Assembly: GCF_933775445.1 (NCBI RefSeq) | Contig: NC_065874.1 | Location: forward strand, 25,924,501-25,988,500 | Length of the DNA stretch: 64,000 nucleotides | From: Argentina anserina | Taxonomy: Eukaryota > Streptophyta > Magnoliopsida > Rosales > Rosaceae | Direction of reading: 5' to 3' | Shown: positions 46,457 through 59,842 of the stretch, piece by piece | Layout of the letters: every line of letters starts with the position of its first letter | Position numbering within the stretch: position 1 is the stretch's first letter | Notes under the pieces: generated by a model | What the model saw: only the letters and a program-made list of their open reading frames with translations | Told to the model about the DNA's origin: nothing | Databases searched by the model: none | Translations under genes and position numbers: made by a program

Positions 46457-49062
46457 GATGCCTTCCTTCCAAGCATGCCAATGAGATATGAGAAGAAAAT
46501 GCATAAAAGTGAGAATATGGAAGGCAAAGAAAAAGAAATATAATTGACTTCTCCAAATTAGAAAGTATTCATATGTTCCATATATTTATGAGGTATTGTT
46601 GGAATGATTGTGTATAATTCAAAATTTAGACTCTCTTCACATGGAAATACGAAAAGGGAAGCCAAGCTTATTCTTCATGCATGGTAAGGGTCTGGATGGT
46701 TTTTGTGTGCATTATTGTGACATAACATTTAAGGCATATAATGAATATCTTACGATTTGCATTACCGTTCCAAAATGAATCAATTTTAAAAAAAAAACTC
46801 AGGTGGCTGTAACATTAAGTACGATTATAATCAAGACAATGTTTAACAAAAGTTAGTACAGTATGAATAACATTCGCTTCACGACGTACATGTAAGAAAT
46901 AACTTTCAAACAGTTACATTGGAAAGCTCTAGATGCCATGCATAATTGATTTAAGAACACAAATATTGAAAGTATAAAAGATTGTTTCCATTAGTGCAAT
47001 TAAGCAAATTACTGAGCTAGATTAACTATGTGCCTGTCAGAGTTAAATCATGTTTCTTTAAAATTCGTTTTCGATGGTCGCATTACGTTTTTGCATGAAT
47101 TAGTGTATTTTCATGGAATTGGGAGTTATGGTGCTTGTGTTCTATAATGTGCTAAATCATACTTTGAGTTGTGATGTTTGTCTAAATTTGACGTAGTAAC
47201 ACAAATGCACACGTTTAGGCATAAAATCAAAATACACTTTTCCGCAGTTGCTTCGGAGTTGATTCTTGCGTCAAAAATGGGATAAAGATACTGAACTTGT
47301 GTTCCTTAACATCTGCAGGCTTAATCAGAAAGTAGATTCCACCCATGTTCCACCTTCAAAGTAGGGCAAATTTCATGTCACATTGAAAGACCATCCATCC
47401 ACAATTTCTTAACATAACACATGGTAGGTTTGCCAGTGCATGACATATATTACATGCTTCCTTACATGTAGTGCAAATGAATCAATGGGGCATGATGGGG
47501 TGGCCTTGTAACAAAGTCAAATGGCTATATTTTTTTTCCCTCTTCTTTTGCATACTTTAGGTGATAGGATTAACATTCTTCCACTTTGTCCCCCTTAATT
47601 TTTCTCTTTGCTTTAGTGTTTTTTTTGTGTGTGTGTCAATTGTGTGGGTGATGTGATCGTCTTCTTCTTAATTCCAAATGTGGGTGGAGGGCTCCCATCC
47701 TTTCCTATCTCTCTCTCCCTTTTGCCTTGAGCCAATGCTTTTTCTCACAGGAAGGGAATATTGTGCCAGCCAAGTGCTTCTTAAAACCCCCTTTTTGGGC
47801 CCCATTCCTCCCCGGTCCAATCATGTGGGCCCAACCAGCTCGGGCCCAGATCCGTATTGACAAAAATAAAACACACCGCTTGCGTAAATCAATCGGGTGC
47901 TGACGTGGCATTTGCTTTTGAGGAGGCGAGGGGTTTGGTGTCGTCAGGAAGGAAGTGGAGACCCGGGCCCACCATCGATTTGAAGCCCAAAGCCGCTTTT
48001 GTGACACGACGCTGCGACCTTTGCTTGTTTGGTACACTATTGTCGTACGCGCTCTAGACTATTGTTTGCTTTCACCTCTTCACTTTTTACCGGCCTACGG
48101 TTAAAGGTGAAACTTTTTTGTTATGGGTGTAGATGGAAAAGGCTGCTATCCAAGTGATCAAAATAGGAGGGGGGCTACGCCTATTGAAGAAGACCACACT
48201 ATAATCTTCCCACGCTCAAGAGTGCTAGTTTTCAACAACACAAATTCCTTAAAATGTGATTGGATTGGTCGTTGGATATCATCTTATCGGTTCAATATTT
48301 TTTAACTTGTAGTTAGTAGTTGATCTTAACTATTAACTATATGTTTAGCTGTCAATTTCAAGCTGTAAAAAGCCTTTCAGACATCAATAACAGATAACGA
48401 AAATATTGATGCCGGTTTTTGCAAATACGTGACATCTTCGATAATGGTCAAATGTGGTGGCCAAAATTCGTACATGGTTTAAGAGATGATTGTTCCTCGT
48501 GATTGGTGTGTGAATCATGTGGTCAAGTCCGAGTCTTTCTTAAAAGAGTGAGGTAGATGTAAAATGTACACACATGGTCCATTAGAGGAACCAAATAACG
48601 TGTAATAAATGAATGATATGTACAAAACTTCTAAAGCCAAAAATTCTAGTTCATTTGGACCACTGAGTACAAATTATACACTTGATTTGGGCTATATGCA
48701 CTTGAGTATGTTTATTGTGTTCTGACCCTAAACAATCTTCTTGTTGTCTCTCGGTTATGGTATTCGTGTTTTTTGTCATGTCATATTGAAGGCTTAAAGC
48801 GTTACAAGGTTTCACACACATTAATCTTAGTCATTTCATTATTTATTAACTTCATTTGCCTAATTACCAAAAAAAAAAAAGACTTCATTTGCCTCCATAG
48901 ATAACGAGAGCCAAACATATGAGGTGACAGAACCATCTCAAATGCATGTTAACCAAAGCAATAACCAAAATCAAAGTCTGAGAAAAACGTCTAAAACAAC
49001 TGACTAGAGTAAACTACTCAAAGCAAAGCCAAAAACATGTAATTTTCTAACCCCTATGATGA
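44993..49062. other. Intergenic DNA, no gene recognised
   Basis: AT-rich with short open frames only. A (TA)n tract lies at 46416-46453. A less AT-rich patch at about 47640-48060 holds several GGGCCCA-like motifs (tgggccc, cgggccc), which occur in plant promoters, but no adjoining gene is visible. Confidence 0.5.
46416..46453. repeat. (TA)n microsatellite
   Basis: About 38 bp of TA with no foldback element beside it, unlike the tracts in the terpene synthase introns. Confidence 0.95.
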
Positions 49063-49356
49063 TCAACACATTCTAATCAAGCCTAGCAAGGTTATAGCTT
49101 GTGGTTCATAAGCAAAATTAAACCCTCTATAAGATATATAGGATAACAATACAGATTCTATCGGACAAGATTGCTTCAATGGCAATACATGAATTGGGGA
49201 GAACCAATTTTCATAAAAACAATAGCATAGCTCAACTTCCCATTCATGATCTTGTAATCTGGTTCCTACATTTGAAGAAATTAAGGACAATGACTTCAAT
49301 AGTGTGGTCCGATTATTAGGTGTGACCACATTGAATGATAGTACCACACATTCCAT
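49063..49356 (-). pseudogene. Possible F-box-associated domain fragment
   Basis: A 97-codon frame starts with ATG at 49356. Its middle (ELCYCFYENWFSPIHVLPLK) and end (YRGFNFAYEPQA) resemble the C-terminal F-box-associated or kelch-like region of plant F-box proteins. No F-box is present upstream, where a stop directly precedes the ATG. If correct, it is a remnant. The similarity is judged by eye and is weak. Confidence 0.3.
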
Positions 49357-52300
49357 ACTCTATGATCTTTGATTCATAAATAATGTCATTAGGGCTTTAC
49401 CTGATACCTTAGTAAAAGACAAGAATTATATAGGACTTGAAAGCTTCATGTGTTTGATCTGTTATTGTTTCATGAGCATTGTTAATCCGATCGGATTGGC
49501 TTTTAGGTGAGATGTCGATGTTTATGCTCAGTCTCGAAGTAGGTTATTTACGTACCGTGTTAGATTTTTCAGACGATTTGTTCTTACATACATTATGAGT
49601 GTTAAAAAGCGGGTACATATTTGAAGGAGTTCGACTTAGGCAAATTCCTCAATCAGCTAGAGTTCAAGAACTATAATATGTCACTATCTAAAGACAAAGT
49701 ATACGTAAAAGTATATTTTTGAGGTGCGCTACTTGCGGCCACTGATTTCTAACATACAAACTGACGTCATACTTACATAATTTGAGCGCAATTAGAGAAC
49801 TGGAATGTAGTAATCGCTAAACGCAAGTGCTCATTGACCTCCGATGACGTTTCTGACTCTTTGGTACTTTTCTAGCCATTATCAGGGCAATGAGGCCGGC
49901 GAACACCTGTATATACATGCTCACAAATTTTGGTAGCTTTTTGGGTCATATTACACTATGTTTGATCTCATGATATTTAGAGATTATAGGCTTAAATTAT
50001 GAAATAAGATGAGTTAAGTGTTTTTTAGGGGAATGACTTAACTTCATTTAACATTAAGCCATGAAGAGGTGACATGTCATCTCTCATACAAGCTAACTTA
50101 AGAAAGCAAATAAATGCGCTTATTATACAAAAATCTGAAACGAAACGAAAAACACTAAAGCAAAAACTAAATCATGGTAACTCCCACACACCTTTTTCAT
50201 CGATTGAGAGCTAACACATCGAGTCCAGTGCATCAATTTCATACTCTCAATGATAGCAAAATCGAAGGAAAAACAAGTGGGAGGGTCTTTTACACTGAAC
50301 CATGAATTGAAGCCCAGTTCTTCAAAGCCCAAAAGAAACCAAGCCCAAAACCATGTCGGCCTTTTCTAGAAGTCTTCTATCCTTCCAAGATTTTCAATAC
50401 CACCGTTCCAGCAGTTTAATATGACCCTCCGCCATACATTCTAGCCTTGAGAAGCCCAAACCTCCTAAAATGTATGCTAGCACCAAAGGCTTTGAGGAAT
50501 TTATCTCAGATCCAAGTTGCCGCCGTCTGAAACAAGCTATGCCCAAAGCTTTAGATTCCAATGCAAAACACCACCGGAAAGCAGAGCAAGTCGAGGTCAG
50601 TATATGACGCTGCTGGCTGACGAGGCTAGTTGACGATCACCGTTGCACTTTATCAGCCTTAGAATCTAAGGATCTAGATTTCGGCACACCTTGACACTGA
50701 TGTGAGCAAACAAGCTCCGGCACTGAGTACCACCGCTACCTTACTCCCACATGTGCGAGCTCGCCTGCAGTAATCGACGCCAAGACATCTTATAACAGAC
50801 GGATGTTTCACTGCCGTCGTGCTTCAAGAAACCTGAAAACCTAGGTTTCAAAATATATGCTCCAAGAAAAGTGGAGCGATTAGATACGCTTCTTGTTGAC
50901 ATCATCGCCTTCGCTTACTATATTGCTTGCTAGTTGAGTTAGGTGTTTGGTGAATAAATTTGTTTCTGATTATAATTGAATCTCACACTTCTGAATGCAT
51001 AATTTAAAAATTAGGTTTTTTGTGTTTCTGATTATAGAAATTGAGATTATTTTCACCTTTTATCTTATTACCCTCATCTTATCTCTCTTAAAGCCCCATA
51101 CTATTTAATTAATTTCATGTCACTTTTAGTCTTTATATAAACTCACCACACTTCTATACCAATATTCACCAAACATTTTAACACTTACAATTCATTATTC
51201 TCAAAGCACAATTGAATTTAATTATAAAAACTCACATCGGGACAAAACTCACCATGTGAACTATTTTAACTATAGTCTGCAACAGTGGCGAATCTAGGAT
51301 TACAACATCGGGGATGCTTGAACTTCTTAGCCTAAAACAAAATAGTGAGGAATCTCGATAATATGATAGAGTTTAATTAATGAAGGAGAAAAGACTAGAT
51401 GTGGTATTATACTTGAGAAATATGGAGATTTAACGAGAAAATTAGAAGAAATAGTAGAAGTAGACTAGAGGAACTAAGAAAGGGAAGAGTATGGAAAAAT
51501 CAACCTAAGGACATGAAGGCTTGCTTAGGTTGGTGATGCTTAAGTCTTCCAAAAAAAGGCTAGGGAGTAAAAATCACCATAAATTTTCTTGAAACCTTTT
51601 GGGTTTTCCCAACGTCCCTAAAAAATGGCTAGATTCGCCACTGGTCTACAGATTCCCGGCTTTAACCGGTTTTTGGCTTTATTATGGAACTTTTGAGACC
51701 ACGCATCTTCGGATTATTTGTATAAAATTTTAAAAATTGAAACAAATTAAGCAAAAATTATACCTTAAACTAAACAAGCTTTGTAGTGTGATGGGGTAAA
51801 CAAGATTATAACTTAAGCAAAGTGGAGAGGTTAGACACGAGACAGGATTGATTTGTATATTTCCACTTTATCAATTGACATCTTTAGCGGTATGATTTGA
51901 TAACCATTTCACATGAACATTTAGATACTATAGCTTGAAGGTTCTGTTATATATGCTGATTACTACTGTTAAAGAAATTAGAGACATTCCCCCAAAACTT
52001 ATGGACGTTTGAGTCTGATCATATTCGATAGTAATTAGTCTTCTATTGTCCGATCCCATGGTGGTAACCGAAAGAGAAATGGATATAGGGACTAAAGAAC
52101 TCGGTAGGTTTGAAACGTTCTGCTTCTTCTAATAGTGATGATGTTTTTCGAAGACGTGATTACATGTGCAGTTAATCACTTAATCTGTTTTTTCATCATG
52201 ATCAGTTACGTTGATAGATGTTGTGATCCGTTGGAGAGTATAGGAACATGAAGTTAGAATTAAGTTAACCGAATTGGCTTTGAATCTGATGCCCATGCTT

Positions 52301-53217
52301 GGTCTCATAGAAACATGAAGTTTAGACTTTATTAACCAAATTGGTTTGAATTTGATGCCCGCACTTGGTTTCCAAAGTACATTATCCATGTCCAACAGCT
52401 ATATATACTACCAAATAACCCTAAGATCTTCACCTGCCATCTGAATATAATTTATGAAGATAAAGAGTTTATAGAAATGCTTCAATGACTATACAACTTA
52501 GAGAAAGTTCTTTAGAACTAAACGATTTGGCGAGAATGTGCCTCTTGAAACTACAGTATTCCTACATGTAAACCTTCGACGAGCAATTCTGGAGAACTGG
52601 AGATGATCTTTGATGGTAGACATTGTTGAAGAGAACGCTGTGAATCAAAATCCTGTTCGCGGGTTTGAGATTAATTACAATTACTCGTATTATTTGAGCT
52701 AGAAATAGAATGTTCCAAAGTTGGCAAGTCCCAACGGTCCAATACAAAGAACATGATCTATTCTGTAATCTTGATTAGGTGAACAAGAAAGCCCAATAGC
52801 TAGTGTAGGGAAATGCACCACACTTAAAAGCACTGCAAAGTCCAAATGAGCTCTTAACAAGATGCCCTAACACGAGCAATTAGGTGTTGACATCTTTGAT
52901 TTTCTCCTGGATGCAACTCTATAAATTTCTCCCGAAAAAGGCTTTATATATTCTCTATATAACCAAGAACCCTTACCTTAAATTTGAACCCTGTACTTAT
53001 GGCAGTCATAGACACCACCCTTTGGCATTCACAGTTTGGTGTAGTCGTTTATATATCTTGTATGATTTAACTAGATAATAGAGTGTTGATGGTGGGTTAA
53101 GTGTCAAACTCATAGATCAAACCAATTCACCCTTCTACAATTAAAATCAAACAAAGCTCTTTCAAGAACATCATCATTCCCCAGTCATAGGTAAAAGTTG
53201 ATAATGTCCCCACTATC
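49357..53217. other. Intergenic DNA, no gene recognised
   Basis: No convincing coding region. A GC-richer block at about 50340-50900 looks like decayed transposon sequence but carries no readable domain. A small tandem duplication is listed separately at 52240. Confidence 0.5.
52240..52376. repeat. Tandem duplication of about 67 bp
   Basis: A unit running from aacatgaagtt through aattggcttt and gatgcccatgcttggt is followed by a diverged copy (aacatgaagttt, aattggttt, gatgcccgcacttggt). It has no coding meaning that I can see. Confidence 0.65.
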
Positions 53218-53800
53218 TTAAGAATGTCACAGCTGAAAATCCGCCCGTTGATATCTGTGACATGGTTGATACAGGCATTGACCTACTGTGGACACAAAGT
53301 GCCATGATACCATAAGCAGATGAATCCCAAGTTCAATCCTCAAGAGTCCTCGACATATAGTGGCCTCCCTTTTTCTGCACAAGAATGTAAAGCACTTGGG
53401 GGCGGATTATGTTCACCTCAAATTATTTGAGATTACAACTATGCATATGGAAGTGCTTCAGTGACTCAAATCTGGCTTTTGTGCTTCAGGGAAAGTTTCA
53501 GCGCCTCTACCGCGAGATTCTATGAAAAGTTGGTAGCAGCAGACTGAGAGGAATTGGAGGGTGATATTGACAGTACATTTTGGGGGTGATAATGTGGAGT
53601 TGAACACTTGACAGTTGACACCAACACAACTACACAAGTCTTCATTACCACCAGAGAATGAGGTTGACTGCTTTGCAATGCAGTGTTCTTTGGGAAAGAG
53701 GTACCTATGGGCTATGGAACTTTGCTCAATCAAATATCTTGGTGTGTTTTGATTGGAAAATATGGTTGTCTCCTTCAGGCCAACTGATTGCACAAAATAA
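53218..53800 (+). pseudogene. Aspartic protease (CDR1/nepenthesin-like, pepsin A1) pseudogene
   Basis: Fragments of a plant pepsin-type protease lie in order but in changing frames. The first active-site region reads DTGIDLLWTQSA (53262-53310, where family members have DTGSD). A segment follows resembling FNPQESSTYSGLPFSAQECK (about 53330-53395) and then YAYGSAS. A later part includes ITVHFGGD-like and GNFAQSN-like blocks. The C-terminus VSFRPTDCTK ends at TAA 53798-53800, which is the standard end of CDR1-like enzymes. Frameshifts, stops and missing sequence (a full gene is about 1.3 kb) show it is dead. The second catalytic DSG motif is not readable. Confidence 0.75.
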
Positions 53801-54549
53801 AATAGAGGTCAAATACCACAGAAATAATTTGAAGTTACTGATTTGGTGGAACTGGAAGTACAGATTTCAAGTTTCCATGCCCGGCTTGAAGCCTTGAAAT
53901 ATGCATGTGAGTGAGCAATTCCAGAAATCAGGATGCGAAATTGTAAGTTTTTCATTCTGGACCAAGATACACAGCTGAACATTTGGAAGATGAGTTCTGC
54001 ATGAAAATTTGAAGAACTTTGGTGGAACTGGAAGATTGAGATAAAGTTCTTCAGCAGAATCCTCATTTTGTCATTTCGCAACAGAACATTGAGATAAAAT
54101 GTTAACACTTAAGCAATGCTCGATGAAGTGGTTATTCTTTTTTCTCAAAGGAAGAAATGTACGAGAACTCATTAATCCATCAGTTCATGAGACTTCAATA
54201 CTATAACCATGTCTCCACTCATTCACTACTACACAGCTCTTCCTGAATGGCATGCATAATGCAATCACATGATCATCGCCAGGCAGAAGAAATATAATCC
54301 CATCCCGTTTATATGCAGAACTACTAATCAAGGAACAGCTCTCTCTTCTTGAATGGCATAAATATATAACTGCTAATTCTAAACCAACCCGCCAACTGTC
54401 ACTTTTAACGGAATAAAAAAGGGTAGACGATTAAGAAAGATGAGGAACTAAAATTAAAACACATAACAAGATGAGAAATATGACAAAACAAGCTTATGGC
54501 CAACACAACCACCTATGTCTCCCATGGTTTAACTTCTCCCCGATCACCT
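53801..54549. other. Intergenic and DRB 3' flank
   Basis: A phrase tttggtggaactggaag occurs twice (about 53839 and 54013), suggesting a small duplication. The right end probably includes the 3' UTR of the minus-strand DRB gene. Confidence 0.4.
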
Positions 54550-57186
54550 TCAAATGTGTAGTTGTTCCAAGGCTTGCACGGTCTTGGACTCCTGCAAATC
54601 GTTTGCAGATGTGCTTCCAGTTTTTTCCACTAGTTGAGCTACTAATTTATTTGGAGGGGGAGGAGCAATAACAGCAGGAGCAGCTTCTTTCGGGATAACT
54701 GGAGAATCTTCTTTTCGACTTGTTGGAAGATCATCCTTTTTCAGATCTCTTCTCATCGGTGGAGCAGCAAATACAGGCACAGCTTGCCTCATAGTGACAG
54801 GTGGAGCCACTCGTACAGATGGAACACACATTGCCTGGCGATGTAAGCCAGGAGGTGGTGGAAGGGGTGGTGCAGAAAATACAGGCACTGATGTCCTTAT
54901 AGTCACTGGTGGTGCCATCCTATGGCAAGGAGTCCTCATCTGTCGGATGGGAACATAAGGAACTGCTCCTGCTGCAGGGAATCTTTGTGGACGTGTCCAT
55001 CGACTTTCCACTGTAGAAGATGAATGTGATGATGGGAGAAGAAGACTTTCATTTGTAGCATTCGATTGGAATCTGCTACGAGGAGCTTGTTTTTGACAAA
55101 TTAGGGGAAGTATTTTTGAGGTCATTGCAGATGGAGGTTGTGGACTCGTAGGTCTGGGGTTCTGAGCTGGAAATTTCTTTGGAAATAGTATTGGAGCTGT
55201 TGGATTCGTCATTGACATTTTCTCCTTCAATCGATAATTGAGCAAGGCCCGTGCTATAGTGATCTGTTCCAGCTCATCGTTGTTCTCATGCTCAGATGAC
55301 GAACTTGCTGTTTCTTTTGCCACTGGCCAAAATCAAAACATGTTATACTCTGCCCAAGACAATACATCATCAAGCTTAAAAATTTAGAAGGTTTAAGATG
55401 CCGAACAGAGGAAACAGATGAACTTCAAAATATGCCCCATGTCTTGTACGAAAGGAAGGAAAGAAAGCCACAAACTCTTATGCATTAACAAATGAAAACC
55501 CTAAATCACTACCAACAACTTCAATGCAAGATGTTGATCAATACAACATGGCTCAGCTGACTTAGTTAGATACTACTAACAAAATAATTCACTCTCTTAC
55601 GTAATTCTGGTTGGAATACTAAAAGTTGGTCATATACACCTATATAAAGGGACTCACATTGTTTCAGAGATGACCATGCTGCCATAGCAGCATTCTTCTC
55701 TGCTTGTTTTTTGTTCTTGGCTGGGTCCCCTGTGAATGTAATTCCAGCCAATTCAACTGTCCCGGTAAAAACAGGTAGGTGCCCAAGGCCAGACCTGTAT
55801 GTCGTGTATTGCGGCAATGGAGCTCCAACTCTTTGAGCAATTTCCTGCAAGAGGTTCTTGTAAACCCCCGTCTCATCCTGAGTGAAAAGAGGCGACATCA
55901 GATTTGGAATATATTATAACTAACTACTCAAAATTGCAATCAATTGTGTAAGAAAATTTGAACAGCATCAAGAAAACATGGAACATTTACACTGCCCCTG
56001 AGTTTTAGCAATCATTTAGAGTAAAATATGACTTTCCACTTCATCAAAGGAAACTTCTGGATATTATGGCTTTGAAAGGGAACATCAAAAACATGCAGAT
56101 ACTACTCATACATGGCAGGACAGAACTTGGTAGATGAAGTGCAAAAGAAATACAGATCACAAATGTCATCAACATACGATTTTATTTCAGCTACAACCCA
56201 ACCGATAGTTTCAGACTTGTACATGAAAGGAGCACAACTTCTATCAACTTAAAATTGCACCCCACCCCCAAAAAAATCCACGATATTTGGAAGAACAAAT
56301 TAATAGGCAATTAACACTTACACCAGAAAAACCCCATCAATTTTACCAAAACGGTGATCCTTGATTCAACAAAAACCAAAGCAACATTTTTTTCCATTTC
56401 CATGAGATCAATCTCCTAAATGCCAAGTCTGCATTGAAAAATAGCTTCAACATTTCCCCGGCGGTCAACAAATTGGATTCCATTAAAGTTTGACCCACAG
56501 CCCACATATTTTTTATAACCCAAAATGCCCCCTCCTTCAACCATCTAATTTATGGCGTTCCCATTTCCCCAGTCGTCAGCTTCATCAGAGAATCCAAACA
56601 ACCACACTGCCATATTTAACAACACCTGCAACAAGGACATTCTCGACATTTCACCCCAACTCTACCCGGCCGGTGATCTAAAGCTTAGACCCTCCGAACT
56701 CCCCAGAAACTCTAATCAAGCTTTGATCACTCACATTAGTAAAGACCATAAAACCAAAACAATTTCAAAGAAAATTTCAATTTCAAGAAGCGTAAGTACT
56801 ATAATTAATTTCAGCTCCACGTTCATGCACTAAACTTGATCAGTGAGGAAACACAAGCAAATTCAAACCGAGACGCCACTGGCGGCGACTGAGGGCCACG
56901 CGCCCTAACGGCGTGAGTAGAGAGAGGAGTGGGAACTGACCAGTATCCTGGCGGCGAGGGAGTGAGAGGGGCCGCGGTTGGAGAGGTAGTTGAGGGCGAC
57001 TTCGGCGGCGGAGTGCTCGGCCTGACGGAGAGTGTTGCAGTAGTGAGGGCTCTCGAAGATCTCGCCGTTAAAGTTGACGGTGGCCTTGAAGCGAGGCGCG
57101 TGGTCGGGACCTTCCCGAATGCACGTGTAGGATGGTAAATTGAAGCAGCTCCTTTGGGCCAGCTCTTGCAGCTGGTTCTTGTACAT
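54550..57186 (-). CDS. DRB2: Double-stranded-RNA-binding protein, DRB2-like
   Basis: Three exons (57186-56941, 55877-55658, 55322-54550) with GT-AG introns encode 412 aa. The first dsRNA-binding motif begins at residue 1 (MYKNQLQELAQ, ending QAEHSAAEVALNYL). The second starts near 84 (VYKNLLQEIAQ, with KNKKQAEKNAAMAAW). Both have the conserved basic and alanine-rich helix 2. The remaining 260 or so residues are proline-rich and low in complexity. This layout fits the plant DRB2/DRB3/DRB5 group, partners of Dicer-like enzymes in small-RNA production and control of target translation. DRB2 is the closest by my reading, but DRB3 or DRB5 cannot be excluded. The exon 2 to 3 joint gives SLKQLAKET, conserved in the group. 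Intron 1 is about 1.06 kb. Confidence 0.92.
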
Positions 57187-57485
57187 TTCGACCTCTTCAA
57201 CTCAAAAAAAAAACCTATCAACTCTTGTTCTTGTTCTTGTCTTTATCAACTCAACTCAACTCAACTCAGCAGCAACTACTGAGACCCTCCCCTTGGGTCG
57301 GGTAATGGGGGCGGCGCCGGGGGACCCAGATCGGATCGGCGGGATGGGGCTCGGGGGGAAATGGGTCGGGCTGGGATCAGGGGGTTTTTAGGGTTTGGGA
57401 TTTGAAATTGTGAATGGGGAGAGAAGAGAGGAACAAAGAGAGAGAAAGGTTGAGACTTTGGGGGATGTGAAGCTGAGAAAAGCAA

Positions 57486-57555
57486 AGAGAGGGAGAGGGA
57501 GAGGGAGAGGGAGAGAGAGAGAAAAGAGGGGGTTAATTTTGAGAGAGAGATGGAG
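57486..57555. repeat. (GA)-rich tract in the DRB gene 5' region
   Basis: Repeated gagaggga and gaga units lie about 300 bp before the DRB start codon. Read on the coding strand this is a CT-rich stretch, common in plant 5' leaders and core promoters. Confidence 0.7.
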
Positions 57556-57559
57556 AGAG

Positions 57560-59842
57560 TGGGGCTTTTGCTTTTTGTAATGTAATGATAAAAATAATAA
57601 TAAATGGAATTTAAATAATATTTGGTTTTAAAAATGGGGTTTTATTGAAGGGAGTCAACTGAACGTTAGGAGGGTGCATGGTGCTTCATGGATGTGGAGG
57701 ATCCTTTTTTGCTAGATTTTCTCTCTTTCTTTCTTTCTTTAATTTCATCTCTTGTTCTTGTTTTTTCATGTTCCTTTCAAGAACCTTTTCCATGTTCAAG
57801 CTCACTATCTGGATTTGTTTTCCTTTTTTATTTTTCCAAATTATTTCATTTATTGAGCTATTGACTCACATGAATTTTAGTGAAATATTAAAAATAGTTG
57901 TTCAGTTCTTACATGGGTGTCGTTATAATTTTGAGCGTTAAAACCGTATGTTTGTTGATATTCGTTGATTAGGTGTATCACGTCATCTCATTCTATCACT
58001 TAGTTTGTCATGCATGAAATTCCATTGATATCGATATAACATAGTCAGCTTTTCATTTACATTTCTGATGTAATTTTGTACGTTCATAATTTGAAATAGT
58101 TTTTGTAAATTTAACGTATATGTAACGTTAAAAATCAAACTCACTATTCACGCATGCTTAGTTGTAAAAAGTTTATTTTCACATTGCGTGTCGTTCATAT
58201 TCTCATTTGGTATGTTTCACACAACATTTCGCGGTGAAACCGTAGCACGGTTACAATCAAAGATTAGTCACTTACGTATTGACAGCAAGAATACACTGAG
58301 GTCATTTTACCCTGGCATGGCATGGAGGACAACTGTGAAATGGGTATCTCAAGAGTGTCCCTAAAACATTTTGATTTATATTTGAACCCAAGATTTGAGT
58401 TAAGTAAATGCGACAGTGGTAAAGGTATAATGCAAATGGAGATATTGACGTTACCAACCAAAAAGAAGAAATTAGCTACCTATTGACGTCTAATCAATGT
58501 GCTCTTCTCTATGTGCTGTGCTTGGCTTGGCATGTGAAAATACATAAACCAACTTATATAAATCAATCTTTAGCTGCATTGATTGGAAAAGCATAGCCAC
58601 CTGTGCCCTGCCTTTTCTCATTAGTACTTAAGCTGGTCTCACATTTAAATTTCAATAATGCTACATTGCTAGGGTTAAAAGTTTTGTGTACGGACTATAA
58701 ATTATGTGATGTCCTGTAATTTGCACTAATTCTCTACTTATTTAGAGAAATTTTAGAAGTTTTATGTTTCTTATTCATATATTGAAGAGCAGCGACACCT
58801 ACACATGTGGTTGATATTAACGGACAACATAAATATGAAGAACGAATACTTGTTTTTTCATATGCAATTCGATTACTTGATATGATTTTTAGAAAAAAAA
58901 AATTGATATAAAGAATTTTTCAAAGCGATATTTTTTTTCTCAGAAAAAGGTTTAAAGTGATATGACACTTATTCTTGTTAAAATGTCTACATAACTGAGT
59001 AATCAGTGCCATTCAATTTAGTGTCATATATTTGTGGTTCTAACCAAAAACAAATCTCTCTTTTGTGGAATAGTAGCTTATTATTTGGAAGTTATGAGTT
59101 CAATTTACGCAAAATTCGTTATAGTATTTGAGTTGTAATTTGATGAAAAAAATTAATACAACTCTATTTTAATAAGGAATTCTTATAAAAAAAAGTCTAT
59201 TTTGACACATGAAATGAGAAAATAGTCACTTAATTTTGAAAATTAGAAAAAAGTCATGTCTTAAAACTCTTAAAGCGTTGCCCCCACAAGTCGCAATAAT
59301 TACACGAGTGCCACTGGTCCTTCAAAACCATATATGCGTTGTGGTGTTGAGTATCTTCTTCTCCGTCGCTACCGAAACCTTTCAATCTCTTCGTCGTCAC
59401 ACCATTGCAGTTCCTTTTCAAAGAGACAAAGAGTCCATTGTCGTCAGCGGGAGACTTGCTTACTGGGTCTTCTTATTCGATTAGATGCAGTTCTGGTTTT
59501 TCTTTATTCTTTTAATTCCTTACCGTCAAGATCGATTACGCTACAACCTGCTAACTACACAACTTGATTGATTTGAATTATATATATATACTCGAGGATT
59601 TGATGGTGGTAGTTTAGGCCTTTGGGGAATAAGAAGTTTCAGGACAGAAAAAGATATGAAGAAGAAGAAAGAGTAGATGAGTACGTGTAAGGGAGAGAGT
59701 CATGAATTTGATATGGACTATACTACCGTGGGTTTTATAACTAAGGCTTAATTAGCTAGTTATGTGTTCATTTGTATAACTATCTTCTTTCTGTTAGAAG
59801 CTTCTAATTTCCCCCATATGCAAATATTTTGTCTGTCACAGG
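57560..59842. other. Intergenic DNA, no gene recognised
   Basis: AT-rich with no convincing open frame. The first few hundred bases may hold the DRB promoter. Confidence 0.5.

Noticed and set aside
56929..57138. Plus-strand frame opposite the first DRB exon
   Set aside because: It is an antisense shadow of the conserved dsRNA-binding domain.
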